A stretch of 64,000 bases of DNA, from contig NZ_BILY01000007.1 in the NCBI RefSeq assembly GCF_004000805.1, forward strand, positions 1-64,000, given 5' to 3'. This DNA is from Paenibacillus glycanilyticus NBRC 16618. Lineage in GTDB: Bacteria; Bacillota; Bacilli; Paenibacillales; Paenibacillaceae. A program made the position numbers and the translations under genes. Below the pieces are notes generated by a model. That model searched no databases. It was not told the DNA's origin and worked only from the letters and a program-made list of their open reading frames with translations. The stretch's first letter is position 1. Each line of letters starts with the position of its first letter. This document shows, piece by piece, positions 1-7,630 of the stretch.

Positions 1-991
1 CCTGCTCCGCGTACGGCGCCAGCTGCGCCGCGCGCTCCGCGAGCAGCAGCCGGCGTTCGCGCTCCGCATGCTCGCCGCTTTGCGCCGCGAGCCGCTCCCG
101 CTTCGCCCGCTCGCTTGCCAGCTCCGCAAAGCGCGCGTGCAGCGCCAGCTCGCCTTGCAGCGCTTGCTCCTGCTCGCCAAGCTGCCGCTGCAGCTCGCGC
201 TTGCCCGATTCGCCTTCCGCCATGAGCTGGCGGTAATAGCCAATCTCCTGCTCCAGCGCTTCGGACAGCTGCGCCGCATTGAACAGCTCCTGAGCCAGCG
301 TCAACGCAAGCTGGCTGTCTTCCCTGCGCGGCAAGTTATCCGCCGCCTGCTTCATGAAGTGGTCCACGCGGATCTTCGCTTCCTTCAGCTGGTCCCCAAG
401 CTCCCGGTTCTGCTGCTGGAAGCGCGTCTCCAGCCGCTGATACAGCTCCGTCCGGAATATCCGGCGCAAAATCTCTTCTTTATTATCCGTATCCGAAGTG
501 AGCAGCTTGCGGAATTCGCCCTGCGGCAGCATCACGATCTGATTGAACTGCTCCTTCGTCAGGCCGATAATCGTCTCCAGCTTGGCGTTGACGTCGCCGA
601 CCATAAACCGGTCCACCGCCGGAACGGCTTCGCCGCCCGTCAGCTCGTACAGCTCGGCTTTGCCGCCCGTCTCGCTTTTGTTCGTGCCCTTCCGGTGGGG
701 AAGCTGACGGAATACCCGGTACATCCGTCGTCCCACGGCAAAATCCAGCTCAACGGCGGTATGCTTCTCGTCATCGGCGAAGTGGCTCCGCAGCATGCGG
801 GGCTCCGAGCGGTCCTCGCCGCTTGCGGTTCCGTATAAGGCAAAGCAGATCGCGTCGAAAATCGTTGTTTTGCCTGCGCCGGTACTGCCCGAAATAACAA
901 ACAGGCGATGCTCCCCAAGCTCGCTGAAATCCACGGTCTCCGCATCGCGGTACGGGCCAAAGGCCGTCATCGTAATTTTGAGAGGTCTCAC
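1..991 (-). CDS. sbcC: Nuclease SbcCD subunit C, N-terminal part (cut by window edge)
   Basis: ATPase subunit of the SbcCD (Mre11-Rad50-like) nuclease, which opens hairpins and double-strand ends. About 330 codons of the N-terminus are present; the rest lies beyond position 1. The start is a GTG at 991 whose GTGA overlaps the sbcD stop, giving MRPLKITMTAFGPYRD, the usual SbcC beginning. The Walker A motif GSTGAGKTT follows at about residues 35-43, then ALYGTASGEDR and a Q-loop region (MLPQGEFRKLL). The last 100 or so residues are rich in Q, E, A and R, as expected for the start of the long coiled coil. Translationally coupled to sbcD. Identification is firm; only the truncation limits it. Confidence 0.95.
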   Translation of the reverse strand, partial: MRPLKITMTAFGPYRDAETVDFSELGEHRLFVISGSTGAGKTTIFDAICFALYGTASGEDRSEPRMLRSHFADDEKHTAVELDFAVGRRMYRVFRQLPHRKGTNKSETGGKAELYELTGGEAVPAVDRFMVGDVNAKLETIIGLTKEQFNQIVMLPQGEFRKLLTSDTDNKEEILRRIFRTELYQRLETRFQQQNRELGDQLKEAKIRVDHFMKQAADNLPRREDSQLALTLAQELFNAAQLSEALEQEIGYYRQLMAEGESGKRELQRQLGEQEQALQGELALHARFAELASERAKRERLAAQSGEHAERERRLLLAERAAQLAPYAEQ

Positions 992-2157
992 CCTGCTTCC
1001 CCCTCCTCTCGCAGCAATCCGCCAAACGTATCGGCGAACAGCCGTTTTTTCGGCTCATCGAGCGCTACACCCTTCACTTCGAGATAAAAGGATTCGAACA
1101 GGCTCACCGGATCGGCTTCGCTCCTCCGCACCGCCGTCTCCGGGGCTTCGGCATCCTCGCCAATGCCGCGAACGGCCGTTACCCTGCGCTCCACATGGAG
1201 GGCATTCGGGTAAACCGCCCGAACCTTCTCCATCGGGAACAGGACGGGGTTGTCGTTCAGCAGCGTAACAAAGACGTAATCCTCGTTCACCGGATGGGTC
1301 TCGATCTCTTCAATCGGACCGGCAATCCGCCGCATATCGCGCAGCGGCTTCAGCTCTCTTTTCTCAATCGCCACGTTCCCGTCCGCGTCCATCTCCACCA
1401 CGAGGTAGCCTTTATTGTGATGCTCCTCGGAGATCGAATACTTGAGCGGAGAACCCGCGTAACGGATTTTTTCGCTGCCGACAAAATGCGCCTGATGCAG
1501 ATGCCCAAGAGCGGTATAATGGAACGGTGCAAAATAATCCGCCCGCACATGCTCGGCTCCGCCAATCGAAAGCGGGCGTTCCGAGTCGCTTGTATTAGGC
1601 TCCGCCGCGCCCGTTGCCGTCACGAAAGCATGTCCCACAACGATATGTCTCGCAGCCGGGTCCATTTGCGAAGCAATCCGTTCCGTGATCGCGCGCATGG
1701 CTTCATCATGCGTCCGGATATTCTCGTCTTCGTAAGTAATCCGTACTTGAGCCGGGTCGGCATAAGGCACCAGATGCACATGCACCTCGCCAAACGCGTC
1801 CTTCAGCACAACCGGCTTATGTTCCGTTCTTAATCTTCCGGCGATATGGAGCCCGCGGCTTTCCATCATGGCCGTTCCGAAGTCAATCCGGTCCGGACTG
1901 TCATGGTTACCCGAGATCGCCAGCACAGGCGTATCCAGCCCAACAACGATCCTCTCCAGCAGCTCATCGAGCAGATCCACCGCTTCCGTCGGCGGGATGG
2001 CCCTGTCGTACAGATCGCCTGCGATAATAACGGCATCCGGCCGTTCGAGCTCTACCGCGCTTACAAATTGCTCCAGCACATACCGCTGGTCTTCCGTCAT
2101 ATATACACCCTGCACAAGCTTGCCTAAATGCCAGTCTGCAGTATGAAAAAATTTCAC
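988..2157 (-). CDS. sbcD: Exonuclease SbcCD subunit D
   Basis: Mn-dependent nuclease subunit of SbcCD. The 389 residues carry the calcineurin-like phosphoesterase motifs in order: HTADWHLGK at the N-terminus (D8, H10), GDLYDRAIPP, GNHDSPDR and, further on, GHLHQ. The C-terminal third is the SbcD capping region that contacts SbcC. The start is a GTG at 2157; an AAGGGA stretch lies about 12 bases upstream, so the ribosome site is only fair. It overlaps sbcC by four bases (GTGA), so the two are surely one operon. Length and motifs fit the family. Confidence 0.96.
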   Translation of the reverse strand: MKFFHTADWHLGKLVQGVYMTEDQRYVLEQFVSAVELERPDAVIIAGDLYDRAIPPTEAVDLLDELLERIVVGLDTPVLAISGNHDSPDRIDFGTAMMESRGLHIAGRLRTEHKPVVLKDAFGEVHVHLVPYADPAQVRITYEDENIRTHDEAMRAITERIASQMDPAARHIVVGHAFVTATGAAEPNTSDSERPLSIGGAEHVRADYFAPFHYTALGHLHQAHFVGSEKIRYAGSPLKYSISEEHHNKGYLVVEMDADGNVAIEKRELKPLRDMRRIAGPIEEIETHPVNEDYVFVTLLNDNPVLFPMEKVRAVYPNALHVERRVTAVRGIGEDAEAPETAVRRSEADPVSLFESFYLEVKGVALDEPKKRLFADTFGGLLREEGEAG

Positions 2158-2345
2158 TCTATGAACATTCCCTTCCGCTACTCATGTACCTATCTTTTTC
2201 GATACCCGTAACCGTACATATATTCGCTTTTTTCTCCCGATTTCCTTCCTGAAAATATTTCCCCCAGGCCCTATCAATGGTACATTAGTAGACGGACTTC
2301 ATAGATTGTTCATCGATTCAATTAGACGCCAAACAGGAGGATAAC

Positions 2346-3611
2346 ATGCAAACCGAACTAGAAGCACGGTCAAAACGGTCCTTGTTCAGCAACTACACGC
2401 TGCTCTTGGCCGTTGTATTTGGCGGCTTTCTCATATTTGGCTTTTCGGAAAATATAAAAGGGCCTGCCATCCCGCGCATGCAGGCCGATTTCTCGCTGAA
2501 CGAAGCGCAGATCGGCATGCTGCTTGCCCTTAATTCTCTCGGCTATCTAATCGCTTGCAGCTTTACGGGGTGGCTGGTCAAAAAAATCGGCATCAAGCTG
2601 ACGACCCTTATCGCCTTTGGCTCGATGGTCGTATCCGGCTTCTGCCTGTACTTCTCTATCAGCTATTCCACGATGGTATTGTCCTACTTTTTCATGTATA
2701 TCGGCAACGGGCTTCTAGAGATCGCCCTTGCGATTCTGGCCGCACAGATCTTCACCCGGAATACCGGCACGATGATGAATCTGGCCCATTTCTTCTATGG
2801 GCTCAGCTCGATTGTCGCCCCGCTTCTGGCCGCTAATCTAATGGGAATTCATCTGTTTGGCGCAAGCTCCGAGCTGGGCTGGCGCGGCATGTACTGCCTG
2901 ATGCTTTCGCTGACTTTGCTGCCGATGATTCCTACCATCTTGGCCAAGGCGCCCAAGCAGGAAGAGAAGCATGGCGAGCGTCTGTCGCTGCGCGAATATG
3001 TACGGGATAAAGCGGCTTGGCTGCTTGTGGGCGTTCTCTCCCTTGGCGTTGTATCCGAGATGTCAATCGGGAGCTGGCTCGTCAACTTTCTGGAGAAGGC
3101 CTATGACTGGAGCAGCGATACGTCCGCGGCTATGCTCTCCGCCTTTTTCCTCTGTTTTACCTTTGCGCGACTTGTTCTTGGTCCGGTCACCGATAAAATC
3201 GGCTATACGATGTCGCTCATCGTGCTGTCAGCCTTCTCCGGTCTTTGCTCGATTGCGGCTGTTATTCTCGGGGAGCCCGGAGCCTTCCTGTTTGCGGCAG
3301 CCGGCATCGGTATTGCGCCGATCTATCCGACGGTTATGGCTCTGATTGCCAGACGTTACTCGAAGGAAAGCGATACGGCTATTACGTTTACGGTGACTTT
3401 AATGGGGATTGCGACGGTTGCGGGGAATTATCTGATCGGGCTCATTATCGAGCTGTTCAAGGACGGCTTTGCGGAAGAGGCTCATCCGAAGGCCGGTCTC
3501 ATTGCCGGCCTGCAAGCGGGTTATATGTTCATCGGGGCATGCGCCCTGTTGTGCTCGGTCATGTCGATTGCGTTATACCGTCATCTGAAAAAACGCGGTG
3601 CTCTGCTATGA
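2346..3611 (+). CDS. MFS transporter, FucP-like sugar permease
   Basis: 421-residue integral membrane protein of the major facilitator superfamily with about 12 hydrophobic segments. The stretch NLAHFFYGLSSIVAPLLA in the middle of the N-terminal half resembles the FucP/sugar:H+ symporter branch, and RLVLGPVTDKIG is the MFS loop signature of the C-terminal half. The start has a clear AGGAGG site seven bases upstream (ACAGGAGGATAACATG). It stands alone between sbcD (divergent) and a terminator, so no substrate can be read from context; a sugar or small neutral solute is the family-based guess. Confidence 0.85.
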   Translation: MQTELEARSKRSLFSNYTLLLAVVFGGFLIFGFSENIKGPAIPRMQADFSLNEAQIGMLLALNSLGYLIACSFTGWLVKKIGIKLTTLIAFGSMVVSGFCLYFSISYSTMVLSYFFMYIGNGLLEIALAILAAQIFTRNTGTMMNLAHFFYGLSSIVAPLLAANLMGIHLFGASSELGWRGMYCLMLSLTLLPMIPTILAKAPKQEEKHGERLSLREYVRDKAAWLLVGVLSLGVVSEMSIGSWLVNFLEKAYDWSSDTSAAMLSAFFLCFTFARLVLGPVTDKIGYTMSLIVLSAFSGLCSIAAVILGEPGAFLFAAAGIGIAPIYPTVMALIARRYSKESDTAITFTVTLMGIATVAGNYLIGLIIELFKDGFAEEAHPKAGLIAGLQAGYMFIGACALLCSVMSIALYRHLKKRGALL

Positions 3612-3663
3612 GAAAACCTCTATCGAGGCCTCTCGACGATGAGCGACCGCGTTTATAGGCAGG

Positions 3664-3701
3664 AAGAGGCTGCCCCGTCAAGGGAGCAGCCTCTTCTTTT
3701 T
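3664..3701 (+). terminator. Intrinsic terminator after the MFS gene
   Basis: Perfect 10-bp stem AAGAGGCTGC/GCAGCCTCTT with a 12-base loop, followed by CTTTTTGC. It sits between two convergent genes; the T-run favours the plus strand. Confidence 0.85.
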
Positions 3702-3703
3702 GC

Positions 3704-4339
3704 TTAGTTTTCGGAAGACACAGTAAAACGTTCGTTAACATGCGCGGCATTCTCGGCTTCATCCACAATGGCGATCGCAAAATCCACGTAGCTGACATAG
3801 CTGTGACCTTTCGAATTCACAAGCAGATGGTCTTTGCCTGTCGTATAGGAACCCGTACGCGCTCCTGCCGGATCAAAGAAAGCGGACGGGCTGACAAAGG
3901 TCCATTTCAGACCTGCCGATTGCTTCAGATCCTCGAGGTTTTGACCTTGGTTCTTCGCCGTAGCAAGGAACATCTCGGGGAAATCAGGCGTGTTAAAGAG
4001 CTGAACCGTCTTGGCTTCGTCCACGTACAAGCTGCCTGCTCCGCCAATTACGATCAAGCGCGTATCCGTTCCGGACAAGGCATCGATCAAAGCTTTGCCG
4101 GCTGTTACATGCAGATGTTCCTGGCCAAGCGGAGCGCCAAAAGCGTTCACGACGACGTCAAAGCCTTGCAGGTCGGCTGTTGTCAGATCGAAAACTTCCT
4201 TCTCGATCACTTGAACGCCTTCCTCCGTTACCTTGGCACGGTTCCGAACAACCGCCGTAACTTCATGTCCGCGGCTAAGCGCCTCTTTCACAATAAACTG
4301 ACCTGCTTTGCCTGTAGCACCTACAACTGCAATTTTCAT
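3704..4339 (-). CDS. YwnB-like NAD(P)-binding oxidoreductase (NmrA/SDR-a type)
   Basis: 211-residue Rossmann-fold protein starting MKIAVVGATGKAGQFIVKEA, with the GxxGxxG dinucleotide motif at residues 7-13 and the later stretch WTFVSPSAFFDPAGARTG typical of the NmrA-like/atypical SDR group. It lacks the YxxxK pair of classical SDRs at the usual place, in keeping with an atypical SDR. It follows an Rrf2 regulator by 27 bases on the same strand; the same pair, ywnA-ywnB, is adjacent in Bacillus subtilis. Substrate unknown; a redox or electrophile response is inferred from the neighbouring regulator. Confidence 0.85.
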   Translation of the reverse strand: MKIAVVGATGKAGQFIVKEALSRGHEVTAVVRNRAKVTEEGVQVIEKEVFDLTTADLQGFDVVVNAFGAPLGQEHLHVTAGKALIDALSGTDTRLIVIGGAGSLYVDEAKTVQLFNTPDFPEMFLATAKNQGQNLEDLKQSAGLKWTFVSPSAFFDPAGARTGSYTTGKDHLLVNSKGHSYVSYVDFAIAIVDEAENAAHVNERFTVSSEN

Positions 4340-4366
4340 ATGAATAACCTCCTAATAAGAAATAAA

Positions 4367-4801
4367 TTATTTGTTCTGATTCGTCCTGATCAGATCCGCG
4401 ACCAGTTCCTCCAGCGTGATCTGCGCGAGAACACTCTCCATCGCATCCTGCGACTTCTTCAGCACGAGCTCCAGCACAACCTGAATGCTTGCTCCAACCG
4501 GACAGTCGGGATTCGGCCCTTCGTGAATATGAAAAAGCTGTCCCTCCTCGACGACATCTACCGCCCGGAAAATATCCAGCAAAGTAATCTCGCTCATTTC
4601 CTTGGTCAGATACGCACCGCCGGTGCCTGCCCGGACTTGAACGAGGCCAGCCTTTTTCAACTGTCCCAACAGCCGGCGGATAATAACCGGGTTCGTGTTG
4701 ACGCTGCCGGCAATCCATTCGGAAGTGTTATGAGCGTCCTTGGAAATCTCCAGCAGCGATAAAATATGGACCGCTATGGAGAAGCGGCTGCTGATTTTCA
4801 T
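4367..4801 (-). CDS. Rrf2-family transcription regulator, YwnA-like
   Basis: 144-residue winged-helix regulator (MKISSRFSIAVHIL at the N-terminus, then RLLGQLKKAGLVQVRAGTGGAYL covering the recognition helix and wing). It has one cysteine, in NPDCPVG, and no Fe-S cysteine triad, so it is a YwnA-type rather than IscR/NsrR-type member. A GTG codon 15 bases upstream is open, but GGAGGTG lies eight bases before the ATG at 4801, which decides the start. It heads an operon with the ywnB-like gene. Upstream lie two near-identical promoter/operator units and a short leader ORF whose stop falls six bases before this start; autoregulation is inferred. Confidence 0.88.
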   Translation of the reverse strand: MKISSRFSIAVHILSLLEISKDAHNTSEWIAGSVNTNPVIIRRLLGQLKKAGLVQVRAGTGGAYLTKEMSEITLLDIFRAVDVVEEGQLFHIHEGPNPDCPVGASIQVVLELVLKKSQDAMESVLAQITLEELVADLIRTNQNK

Positions 4802-4806
4802 GATTG

Positions 4807-4869
4807 TCACCTCCACGCTCCGAATGTTTTGGTTGATTGGGCTACGGTTGTTTCGGTTGATTGCTCCAT
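4807..4869 (-). CDS. Leader peptide ORF (20 aa) upstream of ywnA-like gene
   Basis: Short ORF MEQSTETTVAQSTKTFGAWR with its own GAGGA nine bases before the ATG at 4869. Its TGA stop overlaps the GGAGGTG ribosome site of the regulator and lies five bases before that gene's ATG, the arrangement of a translationally coupled leader. The Thr/Ser-rich repeat STETTVAQ comes from a 24-base DNA repeat. Whether it is translated is not known; the ribosome site and the repeated, conserved start argue for it. Confidence 0.45.
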   Translation of the reverse strand: MEQSTETTVAQSTKTFGAWR

Positions 4870-4994
4870 GTAGTTTGTTCCTCGGATTAAATTTTCAATG
4901 GTTGGAACAAACGTACAAAGTCGCACTCAACTCGAAACAACACTCCGCTGGCCGTTTAAGTGCCTAAGACCAAACACAAGACCGAGCACAAGAC

Positions 4995-5144
4995 CTAGTA
5001 AAAAACCGAACGCCAACCAAACACAAAGCCAATATTGTTGTGACAATTGTAGTTACAACTGGGGTAGAAGTCAAGGACGCTCAGTGTTGAGGCTACGGTT
5101 GTTTCGGTTGATTGGGCTACGGTTGTTTCGGTTGATTGCTCCAT
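4995..5144 (-). CDS. Second copy of the leader ORF (49 aa, reads into proximal promoter)
   Basis: Begins identically to the proximal leader (MEQSTETTVAQSTETTVA) with the same GAGGA site, but lacks its early stop: the 24-base repeat is followed by STLSVLDFYPSCNYNCHNN and the frame runs through the proximal -35 and -10 boxes to a TAG at 4995. This suggests that only the proximal leader is in its ancestral context. Low confidence as a real gene. Confidence 0.25.
   Translation of the reverse strand: MEQSTETTVAQSTETTVASTLSVLDFYPSCNYNCHNNIGFVFGWRSVFY
5037..5074 (-). promoter_or_regulatory. Proximal ywnA promoter with dyad operator
   Basis: On the minus strand: -35 TTGACT (5069-5074), 17-bp spacer, -10 TACAAT (5046-5051). 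The inverted repeat GTTGTAAC-N7-GTCACAAC (5037-5059) is centred on the -10 box, so a bound dimer would block the polymerase. One arm has a single mismatch compared with the distal copy. Confidence 0.75.
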
Positions 5145-5316
5145 GTAGTTTGTTCCTCGAATTAAATTTTCAATGGTTGGAACAAACGTACAAAGTCGCA
5201 CTCAACTCGAAACAACACTCCGCCTGCCGTTTAAGTGAACAAGACGAATAAAACCGAGACAAGATCGAGACAGGACCGAAAAACAACCTCCGCTGGCCGG
5301 ATCTGATTGACAGGTC

Positions 5317-5354
5317 GTTGTAACAATTGTAGTTACAACAAAATGAAAAGTCAA
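5317..5354 (-). promoter_or_regulatory. Distal ywnA promoter with perfect dyad operator
   Basis: Same layout as the proximal promoter: -35 TTGACT (5349-5354), 17-bp spacer, -10 TACAAT (5326-5331), with the perfect inverted repeat GTTGTAAC-N7-GTTACAAC at 5317-5339 over the -10. Likely operator of the Rrf2/YwnA-like repressor; the protein-site link is inferred from position only. Confidence 0.75.
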
Positions 5355-5382
5355 GTCGCTTATAGCAAGCTGCTGCAAATTA

Positions 5383-5572
5383 GCTACAATGGATTCAGTC
5401 CAATGAAATCAAGAAATATGACTTAATTGGTTGCTTACATTGGATTTTATCCAGTAAATATGGACGTTTTGGCTTTACAATCGCTGATTTGGTTGATTAT
5501 CCTGTATGCGATCCAATATAGCGCTTACTACGGACCCATATCGTTCAGTTTTACTGTACCAATTCCAACGTA
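5383..5572. repeat. Four-dyad phased intergenic element, copy 1
   Basis: Four sites of the form TGGA-N5-TCCA (some with one mismatch) start at 5390, 5441, 5503 and 5555; spacing 51, 62 and 52 bp. The first two are in one orientation, (A)TTGGA...TCCA(G)nAAA, and the last two in the other (...ACTGTA...TCCAACGTA), so the whole is a large inverted repeat. The same layout recurs at 10276 and 37208. No ORF. It lies between the distal ywnA promoter and the MBL promoter. Confidence 0.75.
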
Positions 5573-5626
5573 AATCTCTAACGGCAGGCTACTTAAAGCC
5601 CATCCTACTTAACCAGAATTAGAGTA

Positions 5627-5655
5627 TTGACAAAAATATTTTTATATGTTATAAT
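5627..5655 (+). promoter_or_regulatory. Consensus sigma-A promoter of the MBL gene
   Basis: TTGACA (5627-5632), 17-bp A/T-rich spacer, TATAAT (5650-5655): a perfect match to both hexamers. Start of transcription expected near 5662, giving a leader of about 90 nt. Confidence 0.9.
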
Positions 5656-5751
5656 ATAATATTTTTCTATTTACACCATTCCCAAGAGTCTGTAATATAG
5701 TCACATGACCTCGGCCGGGTCCCTTCATTTTGTACGAGGAGTGTGACCTTT

Positions 5752-6486
5752 ATGCAAGCCCAACTTGCCATGCTGTCGATAAGCGCCCCTGTAATGGGCA
5801 CAATCGATACCGTTCATCCGGTTCTTATCCGGGACGATCAGCATCAAATTTTGCTGGATACGGGTTATCCCGCCCAGCTTTCCCAGCTCCAAGCCGCGAT
5901 TGAAGCCACGGGCGGCAGTCCAGACAGGCTTACTCATATTATTCTTACCCATCAAGATATCGATCATATCGGAAATTTGCCTGAATTAGCCTCCGGTGCA
6001 GGAATCGAAGTATGGGCGCATCCGCTTGAGAAACCGTACATCCAAGGAAACAAAAGGCTTATCCGTTTCACGGACGAAGCTATTGCAAGCATCGACAAGA
6101 TGCCGGACTCCGTGCCCGAATCGTTCCGCAACGGTCTAAAACGGATGATGCTGAATCCGCCCAAGGCTAATGTTGACCGGGAAGTAAGTGGCGGCGAGCT
6201 TCTTCCGCTAGGCGGAGGAATTACCATAATTGATACCCCGGGCCACACGCCGGGACATATCAGTCTTTACCACAAGCCTTCCCGTACGTTAATTGCCGGA
6301 GATGCTCTGATGGTGAGAGACGACGAGCTATATGGAGCTGATCCCGCTACCACATTAGACCCATTGACTGCCCAAGCTTCCATCGCCGGACTGCTTGATT
6401 TTGATATTCAGACCATCATCTGTTACCATGGCGGACTATATAACCGGAAGGTTATGGAGCGACTCGCCGAGCTTGCGGCACAATAA
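5752..6486 (+). CDS. MBL-fold metallohydrolase
   Basis: 244-residue metallo-beta-lactamase-fold hydrolase. The metal motif reads THQDIDH (H67, D69, D71, H72 from the chosen start), a known HxDxDH variant of HxHxDH; GHTPGH, AGDALM and CYHGG supply the later ligands. ATG 5752 is chosen because GAGGAG ends ten bases before it; an in-frame GTG at 5743 is only one base from that site. A consensus promoter drives it and a terminator follows, so it is monocistronic. Glyoxalase II, lactonase or general esterase activity are all possible; the substrate cannot be read. Confidence 0.88.
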   Translation: MQAQLAMLSISAPVMGTIDTVHPVLIRDDQHQILLDTGYPAQLSQLQAAIEATGGSPDRLTHIILTHQDIDHIGNLPELASGAGIEVWAHPLEKPYIQGNKRLIRFTDEAIASIDKMPDSVPESFRNGLKRMMLNPPKANVDREVSGGELLPLGGGITIIDTPGHTPGHISLYHKPSRTLIAGDALMVRDDELYGADPATTLDPLTAQASIAGLLDFDIQTIICYHGGLYNRKVMERLAELAAQ

Positions 6487-6498
6487 TAAGAAGTTAAT

Positions 6499-6525
6499 GG
6501 CTGACCATCGGGTCAGCCTTTTTTT
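6499..6525 (+). terminator. Intrinsic terminator after the MBL gene
   Basis: Stem GGCTGACC/GGTCAGCC with loop ATCG followed by seven T residues. Confidence 0.93.
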
Positions 6526-6596
6526 CTAATGGGCAAAAGGATCTAGGCTTTATGATGGAGAATACTTCCAGAAACAATCGGAAAGGATGTTCCGCA

Positions 6597-6668
6597 ATGT
6601 CATACAAACCTTCATTTCTGGAGATGCTTTTGTCGCTCCTCCTTCTCCTACTGGGTTTCGGCAGATAA
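6597..6668 (+). CDS. Possible 23-aa hydrophobic small protein
   Basis: ATG at 6597 with GGAAAGGA about nine bases upstream opens a 23-codon ORF ending TAA at 6668. After MSYKPSFLEM the peptide is a run of leucines (LLSLLLLLLGFGR), long enough for one short membrane segment. It ends 15 bases before the next gene. It could be a small membrane protein, a leader peptide or chance; the good ribosome site and the spacing are the only support. Confidence 0.35.
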   Translation: MSYKPSFLEMLLSLLLLLLGFGR

Positions 6669-6683
6669 GGAACTATCACACTC

Positions 6684-7592
6684 ATGAATCATCTTTTCCT
6701 TATCGGACAGTATGGACATTTCGACTACAACAAATATAACAGGGATTATAAACACGATTTTTACGGCATTGAAGCTTGTCTATTCCGGAGCGAGCAGGAT
6801 ATTGAGAATCTGATCCGGGAATCACATATTGCAGGCTTTCGGATCGGCATTCATTTTCCGCTGCGGGCGGGGATTACCCCGCTTCGGGATCCGCTGCTTA
6901 TCGCCAAGGAGGATAACGTAAGATCGGATGCCTACTCCATAGCGGAGCAAGAGCTTGCTTACATCCATTCGCGAATGCAGCCGGACTATGTGCTTTTTCA
7001 TTATCCAAAGCCCGTTATTCTGGATGACCGCGCGGATTGGTCTAACTGGCGATTCGATAGCCGCATGGAATACGAATTCGAAAGCGAATATTCCTTTGCT
7101 GAATTTCGGACGTACAGCGATGCTTTATTTGAATGGTTGTCCCTTATGGGCACCAGATACGGATTTACGCCTGTCTTGGAATTTGACGCCCTGAACCGCT
7201 ATGTCTATGAAGACGACTATTTGCATCGCAAGCTGGAGGAATATAGCAGCATCAAGCTTTGCCTCGATACCGCAAGGCTGTACATCCAGGACCGAATTGA
7301 TCCTTATTTCCATGCCGAGACCATTCTTCGACGATATGCCAAGTATGCCGCAACCATTCATTTATCCAATGTGCAGATTGTTGACGGACAAATAAGGCAG
7401 AGCCGGATTCCCGTCCTTCCCGGTCAGCAGCCAAGCGAAGGCTGGGCTCCCATTGAACGGTATTTGCGGATGATCTCCTGCGAGAATCCGGATGTAAAAA
7501 TCATGTTCGAGCATCGCTCGGAGCATGCATCCGATGAACAGCTTGAGGAGTGTTACCGCTGGGCTAGCCAGCTGATCCAAAAAAAGAGGTGA
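6684..7592 (+). CDS. Sugar phosphate isomerase/epimerase-like TIM-barrel protein
   Basis: 302-residue protein with features of the xylose-isomerase-like TIM barrel (AP endonuclease family 2 fold): early GIHFPL, PVLEFDALNRY and KLCLDTARL in the middle, AATIHLSNVQ, and FEHRSEHASDEQ near the end, supplying plausible E/D/H metal ligands. The sequence is not close to a named family I can recall, so the substrate is open. AAGGA lies 12 bases before the ATG. A convergent, possibly unrelated enzyme gene follows across a shared hairpin that overlaps this stop codon. Confidence 0.6.
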   Translation: MNHLFLIGQYGHFDYNKYNRDYKHDFYGIEACLFRSEQDIENLIRESHIAGFRIGIHFPLRAGITPLRDPLLIAKEDNVRSDAYSIAEQELAYIHSRMQPDYVLFHYPKPVILDDRADWSNWRFDSRMEYEFESEYSFAEFRTYSDALFEWLSLMGTRYGFTPVLEFDALNRYVYEDDYLHRKLEEYSSIKLCLDTARLYIQDRIDPYFHAETILRRYAKYAATIHLSNVQIVDGQIRQSRIPVLPGQQPSEGWAPIERYLRMISCENPDVKIMFEHRSEHASDEQLEECYRWASQLIQKKR

Positions 7593-7626
7593 ATGAAGCC
7601 CCGTCAGGGACCTTCATTCACCTCTT
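7585..7626. terminator. Bidirectional terminator between convergent genes
   Basis: Fourteen-base stem AGAGGTGAATGAAG/CTTCATTCACCTCT overlapping the stop codon of the plus-strand gene. A run of A on the left makes it a good terminator for the minus-strand gene ending at 7631. Confidence 0.88.
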
Positions 7627-7630
7627 GTAT

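Larger units (their letters stand above)
4841..5355. repeat. Tandem duplication (about 275-280 bp) of the ywnA upstream region
   Basis: Two copies of one unit lie head to tail. The block from the leader ATG to the GTTTAAGTG end (4843-4962 and 5118-5237) differs at about two positions; the promoter/operator parts (5037-5074 and 5317-5354) are 280 bp apart, the leader starts (4869 and 5144) 275 bp apart. Spacer sequence between these blocks has diverged more. The proximal copy also has the 22-base stretch around CTACGGTTGTTTCGG once and the distal copy twice in tandem. The duplication doubles a whole regulatory unit, not just random sequence. Confidence 0.88.

Noticed and set aside
5383..5572. 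IS element or integron attC-like site
   Set aside because: No transposase or integrase gene, and the three copies share spacing and dyads but not the sequence in between.
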